Positions 1 to 9,125 of a DNA stretch of 64,000 bases are shown here, piece after piece (the first letter of the stretch is position 1; each line of letters starts with the position of its first letter). Source of the DNA: Bacillota bacterium (GTDB taxonomy: Bacteria > Bacillota > Clostridia > Clostridiales > Clostridiaceae); NCBI GenBank assembly GCA_030706015.1, contig JAUZPI010000009.1, forward strand, positions 20,331 to 84,330. Direction: 5' to 3'. The notes beneath the pieces were generated by a model. It saw only the letters and a program-made list of their open reading frames with translations. It was not told where the DNA came from and made no database searches. The position numbers were made by a program, and so were the translations under genes.

Positions 1-345
1 GGAAGAGCTGCTGAAGAAATTATTTTTGGTAAGGATTATATTACCACTGGGGCATATAGTGATATAAAACATGCAACAGGCTTAATAACAAATATGGTTG
101 CTCAGTACGGTATGGGCAAGAGTCTAGGATTATTAAATGCAGGAGAATTAGCAAACAATTTAAATTACTCCATTGGCAAAGAGGTAGTTGAAGAGTGTAA
201 AGAAATGCTTAACGAACTATATGAGGAAACAAAATCAATTTTACTTAAGAATAATGATCTTTTAGAGAAATTGACTAAGGAATTATTAGAAAAAGAAACC
301 TTATTTGAAAACGATATTAATAACTTGCAAGTTCTAAGCAAATAA
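1..345 (+). CDS. FtsH-like ATP-dependent zinc metalloprotease, C-terminal part (peptidase M41), 5' truncated by window
   Basis: Reading frame is open from base 1 to the TAA at 343-345 (114 residues visible). The opening GRAAEEIIFG segment followed by TGAYSDIKHAT and MVAQYGMGKSLG matches the conserved C-terminal part of the M41 peptidase domain of FtsH, after the HEXXH zinc site, which lies outside the window. FtsH is a membrane AAA+ protease that degrades misfolded membrane and regulatory proteins. The extreme C-terminus is a charged helix. It could be the housekeeping FtsH or one of the shorter FtsH-like paralogues common in clostridia; the missing AAA module prevents a choice. A hairpin terminator follows at 353-390. 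Confidence 0.85.
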   Translation, partial: GRAAEEIIFGKDYITTGAYSDIKHATGLITNMVAQYGMGKSLGLLNAGELANNLNYSIGKEVVEECKEMLNELYEETKSILLKNNDLLEKLTKELLEKETLFENDINNLQVLSK

Positions 346-352
346 TATTTTA

Positions 353-390
353 GGAGCATTTAGCACAACTATAGTGTGGCTAGATGCTCC
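353..390. terminator. Hairpin between convergent genes
   Basis: GGAGCAT at 353-359 pairs with ATGCTCC at 384-390, with further pairing inside (TAGCACA with TGTGGCTA). It is followed by AAATTTT on the plus strand and TAAAATATT on the minus strand, so it can end both the M41 gene and the convergent rhomboid gene. Confidence 0.6.
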
Positions 391-407
391 AAATTTTAAT
401 TCCTATT

Positions 408-1391
408 TTATTGATTCGAACCTGAAGGAAACAGCACATTCGATAGTAGTATACCTGCAGCCAAGCCTCCCATATGCGCATAGTTATCAATATTAGGTAA
501 GGTTAATCCTATAAATACATTAATAACTATGACTGAAAGAATGTTCCTATAGAAACCTTTACCTATTTTATCTTTCATCCTAAATCCAAAGATTAGTACA
601 GCTCCAAGTAATCCAAATATTGCCCCTGAAGCTCCAACAGATATGGTATTGGGAGAAAATATAAAACTAGATAAAGATGCTGCTATTCCTGTTAGGAGGT
701 ATATTATTATATATTTGTTCCTTCCATATACTTCTTCCACAAGTGGACCTACAGAATATAATGAATACATATTTAATGCAATATGTACCAAGCCTCCATG
801 TAAAAACATAGCGGTTATTAATCTAAAATACTGACCTTGAGATATTAACACATTATTTTTAGCTCCTAAAAAGCTAAGTATATTAATATCTATGTCCAAT
901 GGATTTCCTGAAAGGTAAGCCTCTATCATAAACATAATTATATTGATTACGATTATGCCATAAGTAATTACTGGTTTTCTTGTTCTTTTATTAATTCTAT
1001 TTAAATAATCTAATATACTTTGAATACTTAATGCAATTTGCTGTATTTCATTAGTAAAATATAATATGCTGCGTTTTGTTTTAGAAATAATAATTATATT
1101 TGAGTTAACTAGTTTGCTTGTATAGCATTCTAGTTTTTTATCATCATTTATTATTAATACTAATGAAACTTTATCAGAATCCTTTATCCCTAAATTCAAA
1201 GCATTTTCTGCATTATTAATATAATCAAAGTGTTCCTCATTTGAAAATACTAAAAAATTGTGATTTTCAAATTTATCGTTATGACACCCCCAAAAACTTA
1301 TCGAATTTCTATTATTCCTAAATTCGTCTAATTTGTAGTCAAAATGTTGACACAATAGTTCTATTATAGTTTTATCAAGTTGATTATTCAT
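408..1391 (-). CDS. Rhomboid family intramembrane serine protease
   Basis: The 327-residue product has a cytoplasmic N-terminal region (about 1-135) and a rhomboid membrane core with about six hydrophobic segments from residue 140 on. The catalytic Ser is in GASGAIFG (Ser255), the partner His in NYAHMGG (His306), and the HGGLVHIALNM loop (about 198-208) is typical of the family. Rhomboids cleave membrane-protein segments inside the bilayer; the substrate is unknown here. The ATG at 1391 has AAGGAGC 7 bases upstream. The N-terminal domain is long for a minimal rhomboid and resembles the extra N-domain of Firmicute GluP/YqgP-like proteins. A hairpin with a T-run sits immediately upstream of the ribosome site (1411-1434). 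Confidence 0.9.
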   Translation of the reverse strand: MNNQLDKTIIELLCQHFDYKLDEFRNNRNSISFWGCHNDKFENHNFLVFSNEEHFDYINNAENALNLGIKDSDKVSLVLIINDDKKLECYTSKLVNSNIIIISKTKRSILYFTNEIQQIALSIQSILDYLNRINKRTRKPVITYGIIVINIIMFMIEAYLSGNPLDIDINILSFLGAKNNVLISQGQYFRLITAMFLHGGLVHIALNMYSLYSVGPLVEEVYGRNKYIIIYLLTGIAASLSSFIFSPNTISVGASGAIFGLLGAVLIFGFRMKDKIGKGFYRNILSVIVINVFIGLTLPNIDNYAHMGGLAAGILLSNVLFPSGSNQ

Positions 1392-1410
1392 ACCTGCTCC
1401 TTACGAAAAA

Positions 1411-1434
1411 CGACAGTTGCTCATACAACTGCCG
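1411..1434 (-). terminator. Terminator or attenuator hairpin directly before the rhomboid ribosome site
   Basis: On the minus strand CGGCAGTTG (1434-1426) pairs with CAACTGTCG (1419-1411), followed by TTTTTCG. It lies after the pepF stop codon and only about 10 bases before the rhomboid Shine-Dalgarno. It therefore ends pepF transcripts and must be read through, or bypassed from a promoter just upstream, for rhomboid expression. Confidence 0.6.
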
Positions 1435-1477
1435 CAGCATATAGTGATCTATTATATAATAATTTTCTTCTTTTTAG

Positions 1478-3277
1478 TTATACTGTCTCAAGCATATCTA
1501 ATAAGCTGTTAAATGTTTTAATAGTATCTTCTATAGGTTTAGCTGTAGTCATATCTACTCCAGCTTTTTTCAATATTTCTATAGGATAGTCACTGCCGCC
1601 GCTCTTTAAGAATCCTTTATACTTTTCAACAGCAGACTCCCCTTGTTCTAAAATCATCTTACAAAATGAATTAGCTGCAGAATATCCTGTAGCATATTGA
1701 TATACATAAAAATCACTATAAAAATGTGGTATCCTAGCCCATTCCATATCGATTAGCTTATCAACAACCATTTCTGGTCCAAAATATTTTATATTTAACT
1801 CATGCCAAATATTGCATAATTCCTCAGAGGATAATGGATTTCCGCTTTCTATACTTTCATGAGTTGTTTTTTCGAATTCTGCAAACATAACCTGCCTAAA
1901 TACTGTAGTTCTAATTTGCTCAAGTTGTTGATTAATAAGATATATTTTTTTCTGCTTATCCTTTTCCTTATTAATTAGGTAATTTATAAGTAAACACTCA
2001 TTTGTTGTTGATGCCACTTCTGCGCAAAATAATGTGTAATCTGCATATATAAACGGCTGAGTTTTTCTAGAGTAATATGAGTGAATAGAGTGACCCATTT
2101 CGTGAGCTAATGTAAACGCATCATTTAATTCAAAATTATAATTTAACAATACATAAGGCATAGTATCATAGGATCCCCAGGAATAAGCTCCACCTCTTTT
2201 TCCCTTGTTCTCATAGATGTCTATCCAACCATTCTTTATTCCTTCATCAAATATATCCAGGTATTCTTCTCCTAATGGTTCTAATCCTTCTTTTACAATT
2301 TTTACAGCTTCATCAAATTCAATATTTTGTTTTGGTGTATCAACTAATGGAACGTAGAGGTCATACATATGAATTTCATCTAGTCCAAGTAATTTCTTCT
2401 TAATTGATACATATCTATGAAGGGACGATTTTAAATTATCACTAATACAATCAATTAGGTTATTATATACTTCCTCAGGTATGTCATTTGGCTTCAAAGA
2501 AGCTTCAATTGAGTTTTTATAGTTTCTTATCTTGGATTTAAAAGTAAAATTTTTAATAGAAGATGTAAGAGACGTTGAGAATGTGTTTTTATAACTTTCA
2601 TAGGTACTAAAAAGTGCTTCAAAAGCTTCCTTTCTGACCCTTCTATTTTCTGATTTTATAAACTTCCCATACTTTACCTCGGTTAGCTCAACTTCTTCAT
2701 CATTTTCATCTTTTATTTTAGGAAACTTTATATCTGCATTGGAAAGCATGCTAAATATATTTCCAGGTGCCTCTAAGCAATCAGAAACAGCTGCCAACAA
2801 TTCTTCCCTATTTTTATCTAAGGTATGAGGCTTCATTTTAAGAATATCCTGCAACGAAAATTCGTATAGTTTTAAATCTGATATTTCACTAATTTCTCTC
2901 TCAACCGTCCCTTCTGGAAGTGAAAGAATTTCTGGAATAAAAAATGCTGTAGCGCTGCTTAATTCTGCCATGTAGGCATCTATTTTGCTCTTTAAAACTT
3001 GAAATTCGGTTTTTGTAGTATCCTCATCAGCCCTCAAATGAGCATATACATATAATTTTTCTGCAATTCTTGAGGCTTCCTCATCTAATTTATAAAACTC
3101 CAGCAATTTTTTTGCTTCAGATAAGCTTCCTGAATAACTACTTAATTTTGGAGTAAGCTCCTTAAGCTTGCTGAAATCTTCTTCCCAAGCAGCTAAGCTG
3201 TTATATATTTTGTCTACTTTCCACTTAAATTTATCATCAATCTCTTCTCTAGTTTTTGTTTTTATCGAATTCCCCAT
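1478..3277 (-). CDS. pepF: Oligoendopeptidase F (M3 family zinc peptidase)
   Basis: The 599-residue cytoplasmic metallopeptidase hydrolyses short oligopeptides. The zinc motif HEMGH is at about residues 392-396, within AFTLAHEMGHSIHS. Further M3 landmarks are RGGAYSWG about 25 residues before it and FCAEVASTTNE after it, supplying the third zinc ligand Glu. Length is normal for PepF (about 600). I chose ATG 3277, giving MGNSIKTK, because AAAGTGGTGA lies 5-8 bases upstream; the GTG at 3289 would place the Shine-Dalgarno inside the gene. It is followed by the DUF6762-like gene upstream (31 bases) and the rhomboid gene downstream. Confidence 0.95.
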   Translation of the reverse strand: MGNSIKTKTREEIDDKFKWKVDKIYNSLAAWEEDFSKLKELTPKLSSYSGSLSEAKKLLEFYKLDEEASRIAEKLYVYAHLRADEDTTKTEFQVLKSKIDAYMAELSSATAFFIPEILSLPEGTVEREISEISDLKLYEFSLQDILKMKPHTLDKNREELLAAVSDCLEAPGNIFSMLSNADIKFPKIKDENDEEVELTEVKYGKFIKSENRRVRKEAFEALFSTYESYKNTFSTSLTSSIKNFTFKSKIRNYKNSIEASLKPNDIPEEVYNNLIDCISDNLKSSLHRYVSIKKKLLGLDEIHMYDLYVPLVDTPKQNIEFDEAVKIVKEGLEPLGEEYLDIFDEGIKNGWIDIYENKGKRGGAYSWGSYDTMPYVLLNYNFELNDAFTLAHEMGHSIHSYYSRKTQPFIYADYTLFCAEVASTTNECLLINYLINKEKDKQKKIYLINQQLEQIRTTVFRQVMFAEFEKTTHESIESGNPLSSEELCNIWHELNIKYFGPEMVVDKLIDMEWARIPHFYSDFYVYQYATGYSAANSFCKMILEQGESAVEKYKGFLKSGGSDYPIEILKKAGVDMTTAKPIEDTIKTFNSLLDMLETV

Positions 3278-3308
3278 ATATATCACCACTTTCTTTTTGG
3301 AATAAAAC

Positions 3309-3707
3309 TTATTTATATTCTTCTTCTTTATCCTTCATTTCGTCAAAAATGCGATACATTTCACTATCTATAATTGAACAAAGTTCGTTTATCTTATTCT
3401 CCATTTCACTATGATCTTCCACATACTCGAACTTAACCATCCAAGTAGGGTTAAACTCATCATCTACATCCTGCAGGTCAAATCCACTATCAGAGAAAAC
3501 TTTTTCATCTATAAGATCATAGGCTGCAGAAAATTCCCAATCTTCTACATCTCTTTGTGTATCAAAATAAACATTAACAATGCCATCTTGATAAAACATT
3601 TTAGTTATAAACTTTGCTCCTTCACTTACTTCATAGCTTCCAATTTCTCTTGTTAAAAAATTTGTTTCTTTATCTCTCTCCATTAGAACTAAAGATGAAA
3701 AATCCAT
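3309..3707 (-). CDS. DUF6762-like conserved clostridial protein
   Basis: A small acidic cytoplasmic protein of 132 residues, beginning MDFSSLVLMERDKET. The body alternates beta-like segments (YEVSEGAKFITKMF, IVNVYFDTQRDVEDWEF) and ends in an acidic helix. It resembles the clostridial family that I recall as DUF6762; function is unknown. I chose ATG 3707 because GGAAGGATGAAATT provides a good ribosome site, while the more distal ATG at 3728 has none. It lies directly upstream of pepF on the same strand (31-base gap), so the two are probably co-transcribed. No signal peptide or membrane segment is visible. The family name rests on memory, not on a search. Confidence 0.75.
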   Translation of the reverse strand: MDFSSLVLMERDKETNFLTREIGSYEVSEGAKFITKMFYQDGIVNVYFDTQRDVEDWEFSAAYDLIDEKVFSDSGFDLQDVDDEFNPTWMVKFEYVEDHSEMENKINELCSIIDSEMYRIFDEMKDKEEEYK

Positions 3708-3943
3708 AATTTCATCCTTCCTTTCCAAAGCTTATTTCATAATATAATATCTCATATTATTTACCAATAAACAAGTTTTTATTTAATATTTACTAAGTTA
3801 AGATTTAGCCTTATAATAGTAAATGTAAATTTATTCCATATATATTTCACGTAACTACTTTCTTTAAAAATAGAATATATAAATTTACCGTAGACTGGTA
3901 AGTACTAAATGCAATCTAAGGAGTACGGGGAGGGTGAAGGTCT

Positions 3944-4270
3944 ATGAAAAAAAAGATTCCATTATTTCTATTTATTTTATTGATTTTTGTTTCTAGCTTT
4001 TTATTATATACAAATAATCAAAATAAGTATAAAGATATAACAAATGCTGCAGAAAACTATGTAACTACGGGATTTTTCAATGAACACAAACTATATAAAA
4101 TAGATAAATTTCATTTAATTTTCTCAGATAATAATGAAAGTATTATGGAAGTTACCGGAATGGAAGAAAAACCCCCACACAAATATACCACATATAGGTT
4201 GAACATGAAGAAAAACAAAGAGGGGCTTTGGACAGTAACAAAACATACTATTCAATCCCCTTTTAAATGA
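3944..4270 (+). CDS. Small membrane-anchored or secreted protein of unknown function
   Basis: A 108-residue protein with a basic start (MKKKIP) and one strong hydrophobic segment (residues 5-22) that reads as an uncleaved signal anchor. The rest is a small charged extracellular domain ending in KHTIQSPFK. A strong ribosome site (GAGGGTGAAGG) lies 4 bases before the ATG. It is convergent with the fur-family gene, the two stop codons being only 4 bases apart. I do not recognise a family; the layout resembles small lipid-less stress or ligand-binding proteins, but that is not evidence of function. Confidence 0.6.
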   Translation: MKKKIPLFLFILLIFVSSFLLYTNNQNKYKDITNAAENYVTTGFFNEHKLYKIDKFHLIFSDNNESIMEVTGMEEKPPHKYTTYRLNMKKNKEGLWTVTKHTIQSPFK

Positions 4271-4274
4271 TTTA

Positions 4275-4694
4275 TTATTTTTTTTCCTTGTTAACACATT
4301 CTCCACAAATTGCCTTTACCTTAAGTTCATGATCAGTTAGTATAAAACCTGTCTTATTTTTTATTAATTCCTCAACCTGGGTCATAGGACAATCTATAAT
4401 TACTTCTTTATGACATATTGAACATTCTAATAAATGCTGATGAGCATCTATTTTAATCTTATAATTATACTTTCCATGACCCAAATCAAATTTATCTACT
4501 ATACCTTTTTCTTCAAATAAGTCTAAATTTCTATAAATAGTAGATAAATCAATATTAATACTCTTTTCTTTACATCTATCAAATATATTATCGGCACTAA
4601 AAACACCATTAAACCCGTCTATAATATTTAAAATCCAAATTCTGCTATTTGTGACTTTAATATTTTTCTCTCTTAAACAAAATTCAGCATCCAT
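4275..4694 (-). CDS. Fur family transcriptional regulator (Fur/Zur/PerR type)
   Basis: 139 residues with the two-domain Fur layout. An N-terminal winged helix contains NSRIWILNIIDG and the recognition segment STIYRNLDLFEEKGIV. The C-terminal metal and dimerisation domain contains HAHQ-like DAHQHLLECSIC and a closing CGEC. The CSIC and CGEC pairs form the structural zinc site. The sequence does not decide between iron, zinc, manganese or peroxide sensing. ATG 4694 is preferred because TTTAGGGTG lies upstream; the GTG at 4703 is part of that ribosome site. It is divergent from the MCP gene, with about 240 bases between. Confidence 0.88.
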   Translation of the reverse strand: MDAEFCLREKNIKVTNSRIWILNIIDGFNGVFSADNIFDRCKEKSINIDLSTIYRNLDLFEEKGIVDKFDLGHGKYNYKIKIDAHQHLLECSICHKEVIIDCPMTQVEELIKNKTGFILTDHELKVKAICGECVNKEKK

Positions 4695-4857
4695 AAGTAT
4701 CACCCTAAAGATATTATATCATAAAATGTAAACAATAAGTCAGGGTTACAGTATTTTTATAAAGGTTATTACTCTTATATTTCTAATAATATTTACATTA
4801 TAACTAAAATATGTTGTGTATTCCACGAAAAATGTAGAATCTTAATAAAATTTTTAC

Positions 4858-4886
4858 TAAACATTACTGGTTAATTACGTTATAAT
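4858..4886 (+). promoter_or_regulatory. Probable promoter of the dCache MCP gene
   Basis: TAAACA (4858-4863) and TATAAT (4881-4886) are separated by 17 bases, about 50 bases before the start codon. The -10 is perfect; the -35 matches 4 of 6. Confidence 0.45.
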
Positions 4887-4934
4887 GTATTATAATAATC
4901 ATAGGTGAATTATGTTTTGGGGGGTGACTTTTCA

Positions 4935-7163
4935 ATGAAAAATAATAATAATAATATTGTACAAACGTTTGCTAATAAGCTAAAAATAATTACTACAAAT
5001 TTTAAAAAACCTTTTTCCAAACTTAATAAATCTTCTAAAGAAAAACCAAAGAAATCATCAAAGAAAAGAAATATTTTAAAAAATCAACGTGGTTATTACT
5101 TAGAAGTATTATCTGAATTTAAGGTAAAAAATGGTCTTTTTAAAAATCTAGTCACACGTTTCTCTACTGTAATAATTTTATGTCTTTTTATTTCAGGAAC
5201 GATTACTTTCTTGATTTCAAAAAATAGAGCTACAAGTGACTTTAAATCTTCTACTTTAGAGATTCTGAATCAAAATAAAAATTACATAGAGCTCCTAAAT
5301 TCAACTATTGAAGGTACTTCTACTCAGTTGTATAAGAATAAGAGCCTAGATGAAGCATTAAAAACCCAGGTAAATGATTACTATGATATAACAACTACAA
5401 CATCAAGTATACTAGATAGCTATATTAAACCTATCGCTGGAGCAGGTACTAATGTAAAGGATGCCACAATTTTAACCGCAAGCGGTATCTCTCCAACTAC
5501 ACTGCAAAATTCTCCTATAAGTCAAGACGTGTTTAATCAACTAAAAGACCAAGAATGGTACAAGCAAGCAATAGCAAAAAACGGTTTATCATTTTGGATG
5601 CCTCCGCATAAACAAATGCTTAAAGCAGACAATGATGGAAACCTAATTATTTCTCATGTTAGATTATTGCAGGATATTGCTTTCGGAAGTGCTCCATTAG
5701 GAGTTCTTGTATTAGATATAGATCCTGATCTTATAAATTCTAAAATCGAGGATGCTAAGGTTGGCAAAAACGGTTATATATTTATTGTTGCACCAGATGG
5801 TACAATTGTTTCCCATAAGAATTCAAAATTAATTGGTACAAAATTAAACAGTGATTTGTTTAAGATAGTTAGCAGTAATACAACAGGTGAAATAACTAAC
5901 TATAAGGATAAAAATACTGCTATGTATGGAGTTTATACAACTTCCTCTGCTACTGGCTGGAAACTCGTAGCTATGGTTCCTCAAGCTGAATTATCATCCA
6001 GTGCAACTACACTTGGTATATATACTCTTATAGTTTCCTTAATTTGTTTACTATTTTCAATAATTATTTCAATAATTACAACCTTGAAGATTACGACACC
6101 TATAAAGGATATTGCGGAAAGTGCTGAATTATTAGCTGAAGGAGATTTTACAACTTCCTGTAGTGAAGATTATGATATTCACGAGTTAAAAGCTCTAAGT
6201 AAAAGCTTTAATGATATGATACAACAATTAAAACAAATTCTTCAAAAAGCTATGAATTTATCAAATGAAACAAATGAATCAGCTTTGGAAATGTTGGATA
6301 CTTCAAAAAACATGAGAATATCTTCAAAAGATATAAATCTTGCAATACAAGAAATTGCAGCTGGTTCTGCATCTCAAGCTGAAAGTACTCTAACATATGT
6401 TAATATATCAAACAATTTTAATGATGAAATAAACGGAGCAATTGATTCTTTAAATAAAGTTAATTCAGCTACAGACCAATCAATAAATTTGATAAATAGC
6501 AGCTCTGAAATTATTACTAATTTGAATAATAGCTCTATAAATAATTCGAAGGCAATGAGTCAAGTATCTGATACAATTAATACATTAGGAGAAAATACTA
6601 AGGACATACTAAACATCTTGAATAAAATTAATCAAATAACTAAGCAGACTAATCTATTGTCCTTAAATGCTTCAATAGAAGCCGCTCGTGCTGGAGCTGC
6701 AGGAAAAGGATTTGCAGTTGTAGCCGACGAAATTAGAAAATTGGCTGATCAATCTCAGATGGCTTCTCAAGAAATATCAAAGATTATTGAAGGTGTAAAT
6801 ACATCTATTGCCCATACTCTTGATATTTCTCATAAAGCAGAAAATGCCTTCAAGGAAGAGATGAATCAGGTATCTAATACAATATCATCCTTTGGAGATA
6901 TTAAGGGCTCTATAAATGAGATAGTAAGTACTGTTGAAGCTACAATAAAAATAATTAATGTCATTGATAAGGATAAGGAAGTAATGAACGGCCATATTAC
7001 TAATATAGCAAGTATCTCAGAAGAAAACACAGCTTCTACAGAAGAGGTTTCTGCTTCTATAGAGGAACAATTAGCTTCTAACGATACCATGTATAATTTA
7101 TCAGTTGGCTTAAGCGAGAAATCTAACGAACTTAAGGATTTAGTTAACAAATTTAAATTTTAA
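4935..7163 (+). CDS. Methyl-accepting chemotaxis protein with dCache sensor domain
   Basis: 742 residues. An unusually long, Lys/Asn-rich cytoplasmic N-terminal stretch (about 1-70) precedes the first membrane helix (about 75-97). A periplasm-facing dCache-type ligand domain follows (about 98-355, with [18 protein letters not shown] and [13 protein letters not shown] signatures), then a second membrane helix (about 358-385), HAMP, and the coiled-coil signalling domain with hairpin tip [19 protein letters not shown]. It senses a small molecule and controls CheA. ATG 4935 is chosen because GGGGGGTGA is 7 bases upstream; the ATG at 4905 has no such site. It is a single gene between a promoter and a strong terminator. 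Confidence 0.93.
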   Translation: MKNNNNNIVQTFANKLKIITTNFKKPFSKLNKSSKEKPKKSSKKRNILKNQRGYYLEVLSEFKVKNGLFKNLVTRFSTVIILCLFISGTITFLISKNRATSDFKSSTLEILNQNKNYIELLNSTIEGTSTQLYKNKSLDEALKTQVNDYYDITTTTSSILDSYIKPIAGAGTNVKDATILTASGISPTTLQNSPISQDVFNQLKDQEWYKQAIAKNGLSFWMPPHKQMLKADNDGNLIISHVRLLQDIAFGSAPLGVLVLDIDPDLINSKIEDAKVGKNGYIFIVAPDGTIVSHKNSKLIGTKLNSDLFKIVSSNTTGEITNYKDKNTAMYGVYTTSSATGWKLVAMVPQAELSSSATTLGIYTLIVSLICLLFSIIISIITTLKITTPIKDIAESAELLAEGDFTTSCSEDYDIHELKALSKSFNDMIQQLKQILQKAMNLSNETNESALEMLDTSKNMRISSKDINLAIQEIAAGSASQAESTLTYVNISNNFNDEINGAIDSLNKVNSATDQSINLINSSSEIITNLNNSSINNSKAMSQVSDTINTLGENTKDILNILNKINQITKQTNLLSLNASIEAARAGAAGKGFAVVADEIRKLADQSQMASQEISKIIEGVNTSIAHTLDISHKAENAFKEEMNQVSNTISSFGDIKGSINEIVSTVEATIKIINVIDKDKEVMNGHITNIASISEENTASTEEVSASIEEQLASNDTMYNLSVGLSEKSNELKDLVNKFKF

Positions 7164-7169
7164 AATGAA

Positions 7170-7197
7170 CAGCAGTAGACTCCTACTGCTGTTTTTT
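7170..7197 (+). terminator. Intrinsic terminator after MCP
   Basis: CAGCAGTAG (7170-7178) pairs with CTACTGCTG (7183-7191) around an ACTC loop, followed by TTTTTT. It ends 7 bases after the MCP stop and overlaps the convergent mntP stop codon. Confidence 0.9.
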
Positions 7198-7748
7198 CAT
7201 AAGAACATCATCTTTATTCCAAATATAATTAATATTACTCCCCCTACATAATCAGCATATTTACTAACCATCGCAATTCTTTTCAAATACATAGATATAA
7301 AAAAGGCCAATGAAGACATTACTATAGTTACAATCCCTACAAATATAGTATTAGCAAATATTGAAGCGGAGCTATTGATGCTGCTAAAGGCCGTGAATCC
7401 TACTACTAATGCATCTATACTCACGGAAATACCCAAAAGTGCGTATATTTTTGAATCTACTAATAAGTTCTCTCTTTTGTCTTCCATTCCTTCCTTAATC
7501 ATCAATACACCTACCACTGAAATAATTCCTCCACCAATGACCTGTGGAACACTTGCAATATATGTATTAAATAAAAAACCAGAATATGCTCCTATTATAG
7601 AGAATAAAAACTGAAAGAAACCAAAAGAAACTATAAACTGAATTTTATTTCTAAACTTAACATGGTTATTCAGACCTATACTAAGTGCTACACCAAATGC
7701 ATCAAGTGAAAGTGCTAATGCTATAAAAAAAAGTGTATATAGTGTCAT
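7197..7748 (-). CDS. mntP: Manganese efflux pump MntP family protein
   Basis: 183 residues, six predicted membrane helices in two homologous halves. The MntP-type acidic motifs are visible in both halves: [12 protein letters not shown] (about residues 14-25) and [12 protein letters not shown] in the second half. MntP exports Mn(II) across the cytoplasmic membrane. ATG 7748 (MTLYTLF) is chosen since GGGGGGA lies 6 bases before it. The gene is alone between the MCP terminator and a terminator at 7953-7988. I looked for a yybP-ykoY manganese riboswitch in the upstream 200 bases and saw none. A YtaF-like sporulation paralogue is an alternative, but the length and motifs favour MntP. Confidence 0.88.
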   Translation of the reverse strand: MTLYTLFFIALALSLDAFGVALSIGLNNHVKFRNKIQFIVSFGFFQFLFSIIGAYSGFLFNTYIASVPQVIGGGIISVVGVLMIKEGMEDKRENLLVDSKIYALLGISVSIDALVVGFTAFSSINSSASIFANTIFVGIVTIVMSSLAFFISMYLKRIAMVSKYADYVGGVILIIFGIKMMFL

Positions 7749-8052
7749 TTCCAATCCCCCCATAATAAATCAAGTTAAATTAAATGTATTTAAACTATCG
7801 CAGGATTTTGCTTCTATATAATACTTATTAATTTGTAATTAATTTTATTATACCTTTCAATAATATACATGTATTATTTATTACCAGTAAATTTGATAAA
7901 TAATACAATTTAGAAGTCTCACCAAACAGGAAAATGAAAATTCCTTTAAAATAAAAAGTATTGATGATAATTTTCATCAATACTTTTTATTTATCTATAA
8001 TATTTAAGTTTCTTGCAATTTACTTACTTAAAATTAATATATACCTTTTTTA
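7749..8052. other. Intergenic stretch: mntP upstream region and degV terminator
   Basis: About 300 bases without a gene. It contains an ATACATGTAT palindrome and a TATAAT on the minus strand that may serve mntP, and the degV terminator at 7953-7988. No riboswitch or small coding frame was recognised. Confidence 0.4.
7953..7988 (-). terminator. Intrinsic terminator after degV
   Basis: AAAAAGTATTGATGA (7953-7967) pairs perfectly with TCATCAATACTTTTT (7974-7988) around a six-base loop. The symmetric A/T flanks make it bidirectional; it lies downstream of the degV gene at 8053. Confidence 0.85.
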
Positions 8053-8901
8053 CTATGGTTCCTCTACAAATACTAATCCAACAAGACCAGGTCCACTGTG
8101 AACCCCAGATACAGGACTGATGCAACCTCCAAACTCAGAAGATACTACGTTAGGATGAATCTTTATTTTATCAAAAACCTTTTTGGCATCTTCCTCACCA
8201 TCACCATGCATCATATATATCTTATATTTTTTTTCACTTAATATACCTTCAGCTATCTCCATTAGTTTATTCAAAGATTGTTTTCTACCTCTAACCTTAT
8301 CATATGTAAAATACTTACCATCATCATCTACGGATATAATAGGCTTAATATTAAGCAATTCTCCAATCGTGCCAGAAACCTTTCCAATTCTTCCGCCCTT
8401 TTTTAGGTATTCAAGAGTACCTACAACAAAAAATAAATGTATTCTTTTTTGTATAGATGGTATTGCTTGTATTATTTCCTCAAAGGTTTTGCCCTCAACC
8501 ACTAGTTTTGCACATTCCTCAACTAATGCTCCTTCTCCTAATGATATTGACTTAGAATCACATATAAAGCTTTTTATATTTGGGTGATTTTCACTTACCA
8601 AGCTCAATCCATTATATATTCCAGAAAGACCTGTTGAAAGTGTCACAGCAATAGCATGTGTATATCCTTCCTTTTCAAGCCTATCATATAAATCTTCCAT
8701 ATCCTGTAGTGCAGGCATTGATGAACCAGGTATTTCATTTTTCAAATTATCATATACCTCTTGGGATGTTATCTCAACTTTATCAAGATATTCTCTATCT
8801 TTATATATTATTCTAAAACATAATACGTGAATATTATACTTTTCTATAGTTTCCATACTCAAATCACAAGTTGTATCCGTAATTATAGCTATTTTTTGCA
8901 T
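8053..8901 (-). CDS. DegV family fatty-acid-binding protein (first copy)
   Basis: 282 residues starting MQKIAIITDTTCDLS, the DegV hallmark. The Ser/Thr-rich lipid-carboxylate loop (ALSTGLSGIYNG, about residues 93-104) and the GRIGKVSGTIGELLNIKPI motif follow, then the C-terminal HSGPGLVGLVF that closes the second domain. DegV/FakB proteins bind a fatty acid and, with FakA, present it for phosphorylation. No FakA is nearby. ATG 8901 follows TTTAGGAGG by 7 bases; the ATG further upstream (8928) does not. A second DegV copy is at 26366. A long structured leader precedes it (8941-9031). Confidence 0.92.
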   Translation of the reverse strand: MQKIAIITDTTCDLSMETIEKYNIHVLCFRIIYKDREYLDKVEITSQEVYDNLKNEIPGSSMPALQDMEDLYDRLEKEGYTHAIAVTLSTGLSGIYNGLSLVSENHPNIKSFICDSKSISLGEGALVEECAKLVVEGKTFEEIIQAIPSIQKRIHLFFVVGTLEYLKKGGRIGKVSGTIGELLNIKPIISVDDDGKYFTYDKVRGRKQSLNKLMEIAEGILSEKKYKIYMMHGDGEEDAKKVFDKIKIHPNVVSSEFGGCISPVSGVHSGPGLVGLVFVEEP

Positions 8902-8940
8902 CCTTTTACCTCCTAAAGCTGCATACATATGTACAGCATA

Positions 8941-9031
8941 TCAGCACTGATATATACCAGTACTGATTAATCTAAGCCAATTTATCTGATGACTACCAGC
9001 GGTATAATGCTCCCGCTTCTATAAGCGGGAG
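8941..9031 (-). ncRNA. Structured 5' leader before degV, or remnant of a hairpin-ended mobile element
   Basis: Two hairpins lie between the degV start and its probable promoter. The upstream one is a perfect 9-bp stem, CTCCCGCTT (9010-9018) with AAGCGGGAG (9023-9031), loop CTAT, which is strikingly GC-rich for this genome. The other pairs TCAGCACTG (8941-8949) with CAGTACTGA (8958-8966). Neither is followed by a T-run, so they are not terminators. I recognise no riboswitch class. A palindrome-carrying IS200/IS605-type end fragment is an alternative. Confidence 0.35.
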
Positions 9032-9091
9032 ATAACGGCTGCTACGTCCCTTGATAACGATTTTCCCTAAAGAACTCAGTTTATCCTATGT

Positions 9092-9120
9092 ATATCATAT
9101 TGTAATTATAACTAAATCAA
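9092..9120 (-). promoter_or_regulatory. Possible promoter of degV
   Basis: On the minus strand TTGATT (9120-9115) and TGATAT (9097-9092) have 17-base spacing. It would start RNA about 165 bases before the degV start codon, placing both hairpins in the leader. Confidence 0.35.
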
Positions 9121-9125
9121 ACAAG

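Noticed and set aside
7764..7950. Possible manganese (yybP-ykoY) riboswitch before mntP
   Set aside because: The conserved loop segments are not present in the minus-strand leader.
8053..8901. DegV pair as a tandem duplication or mobile copy
   Set aside because: The two copies are about 18 kb apart and strongly diverged, as usual for clostridial DegV paralogues.
9010..9031. GC-rich hairpin as a rho-independent terminator
   Set aside because: No T-run on either strand, and it lies inside the degV leader rather than after a gene.
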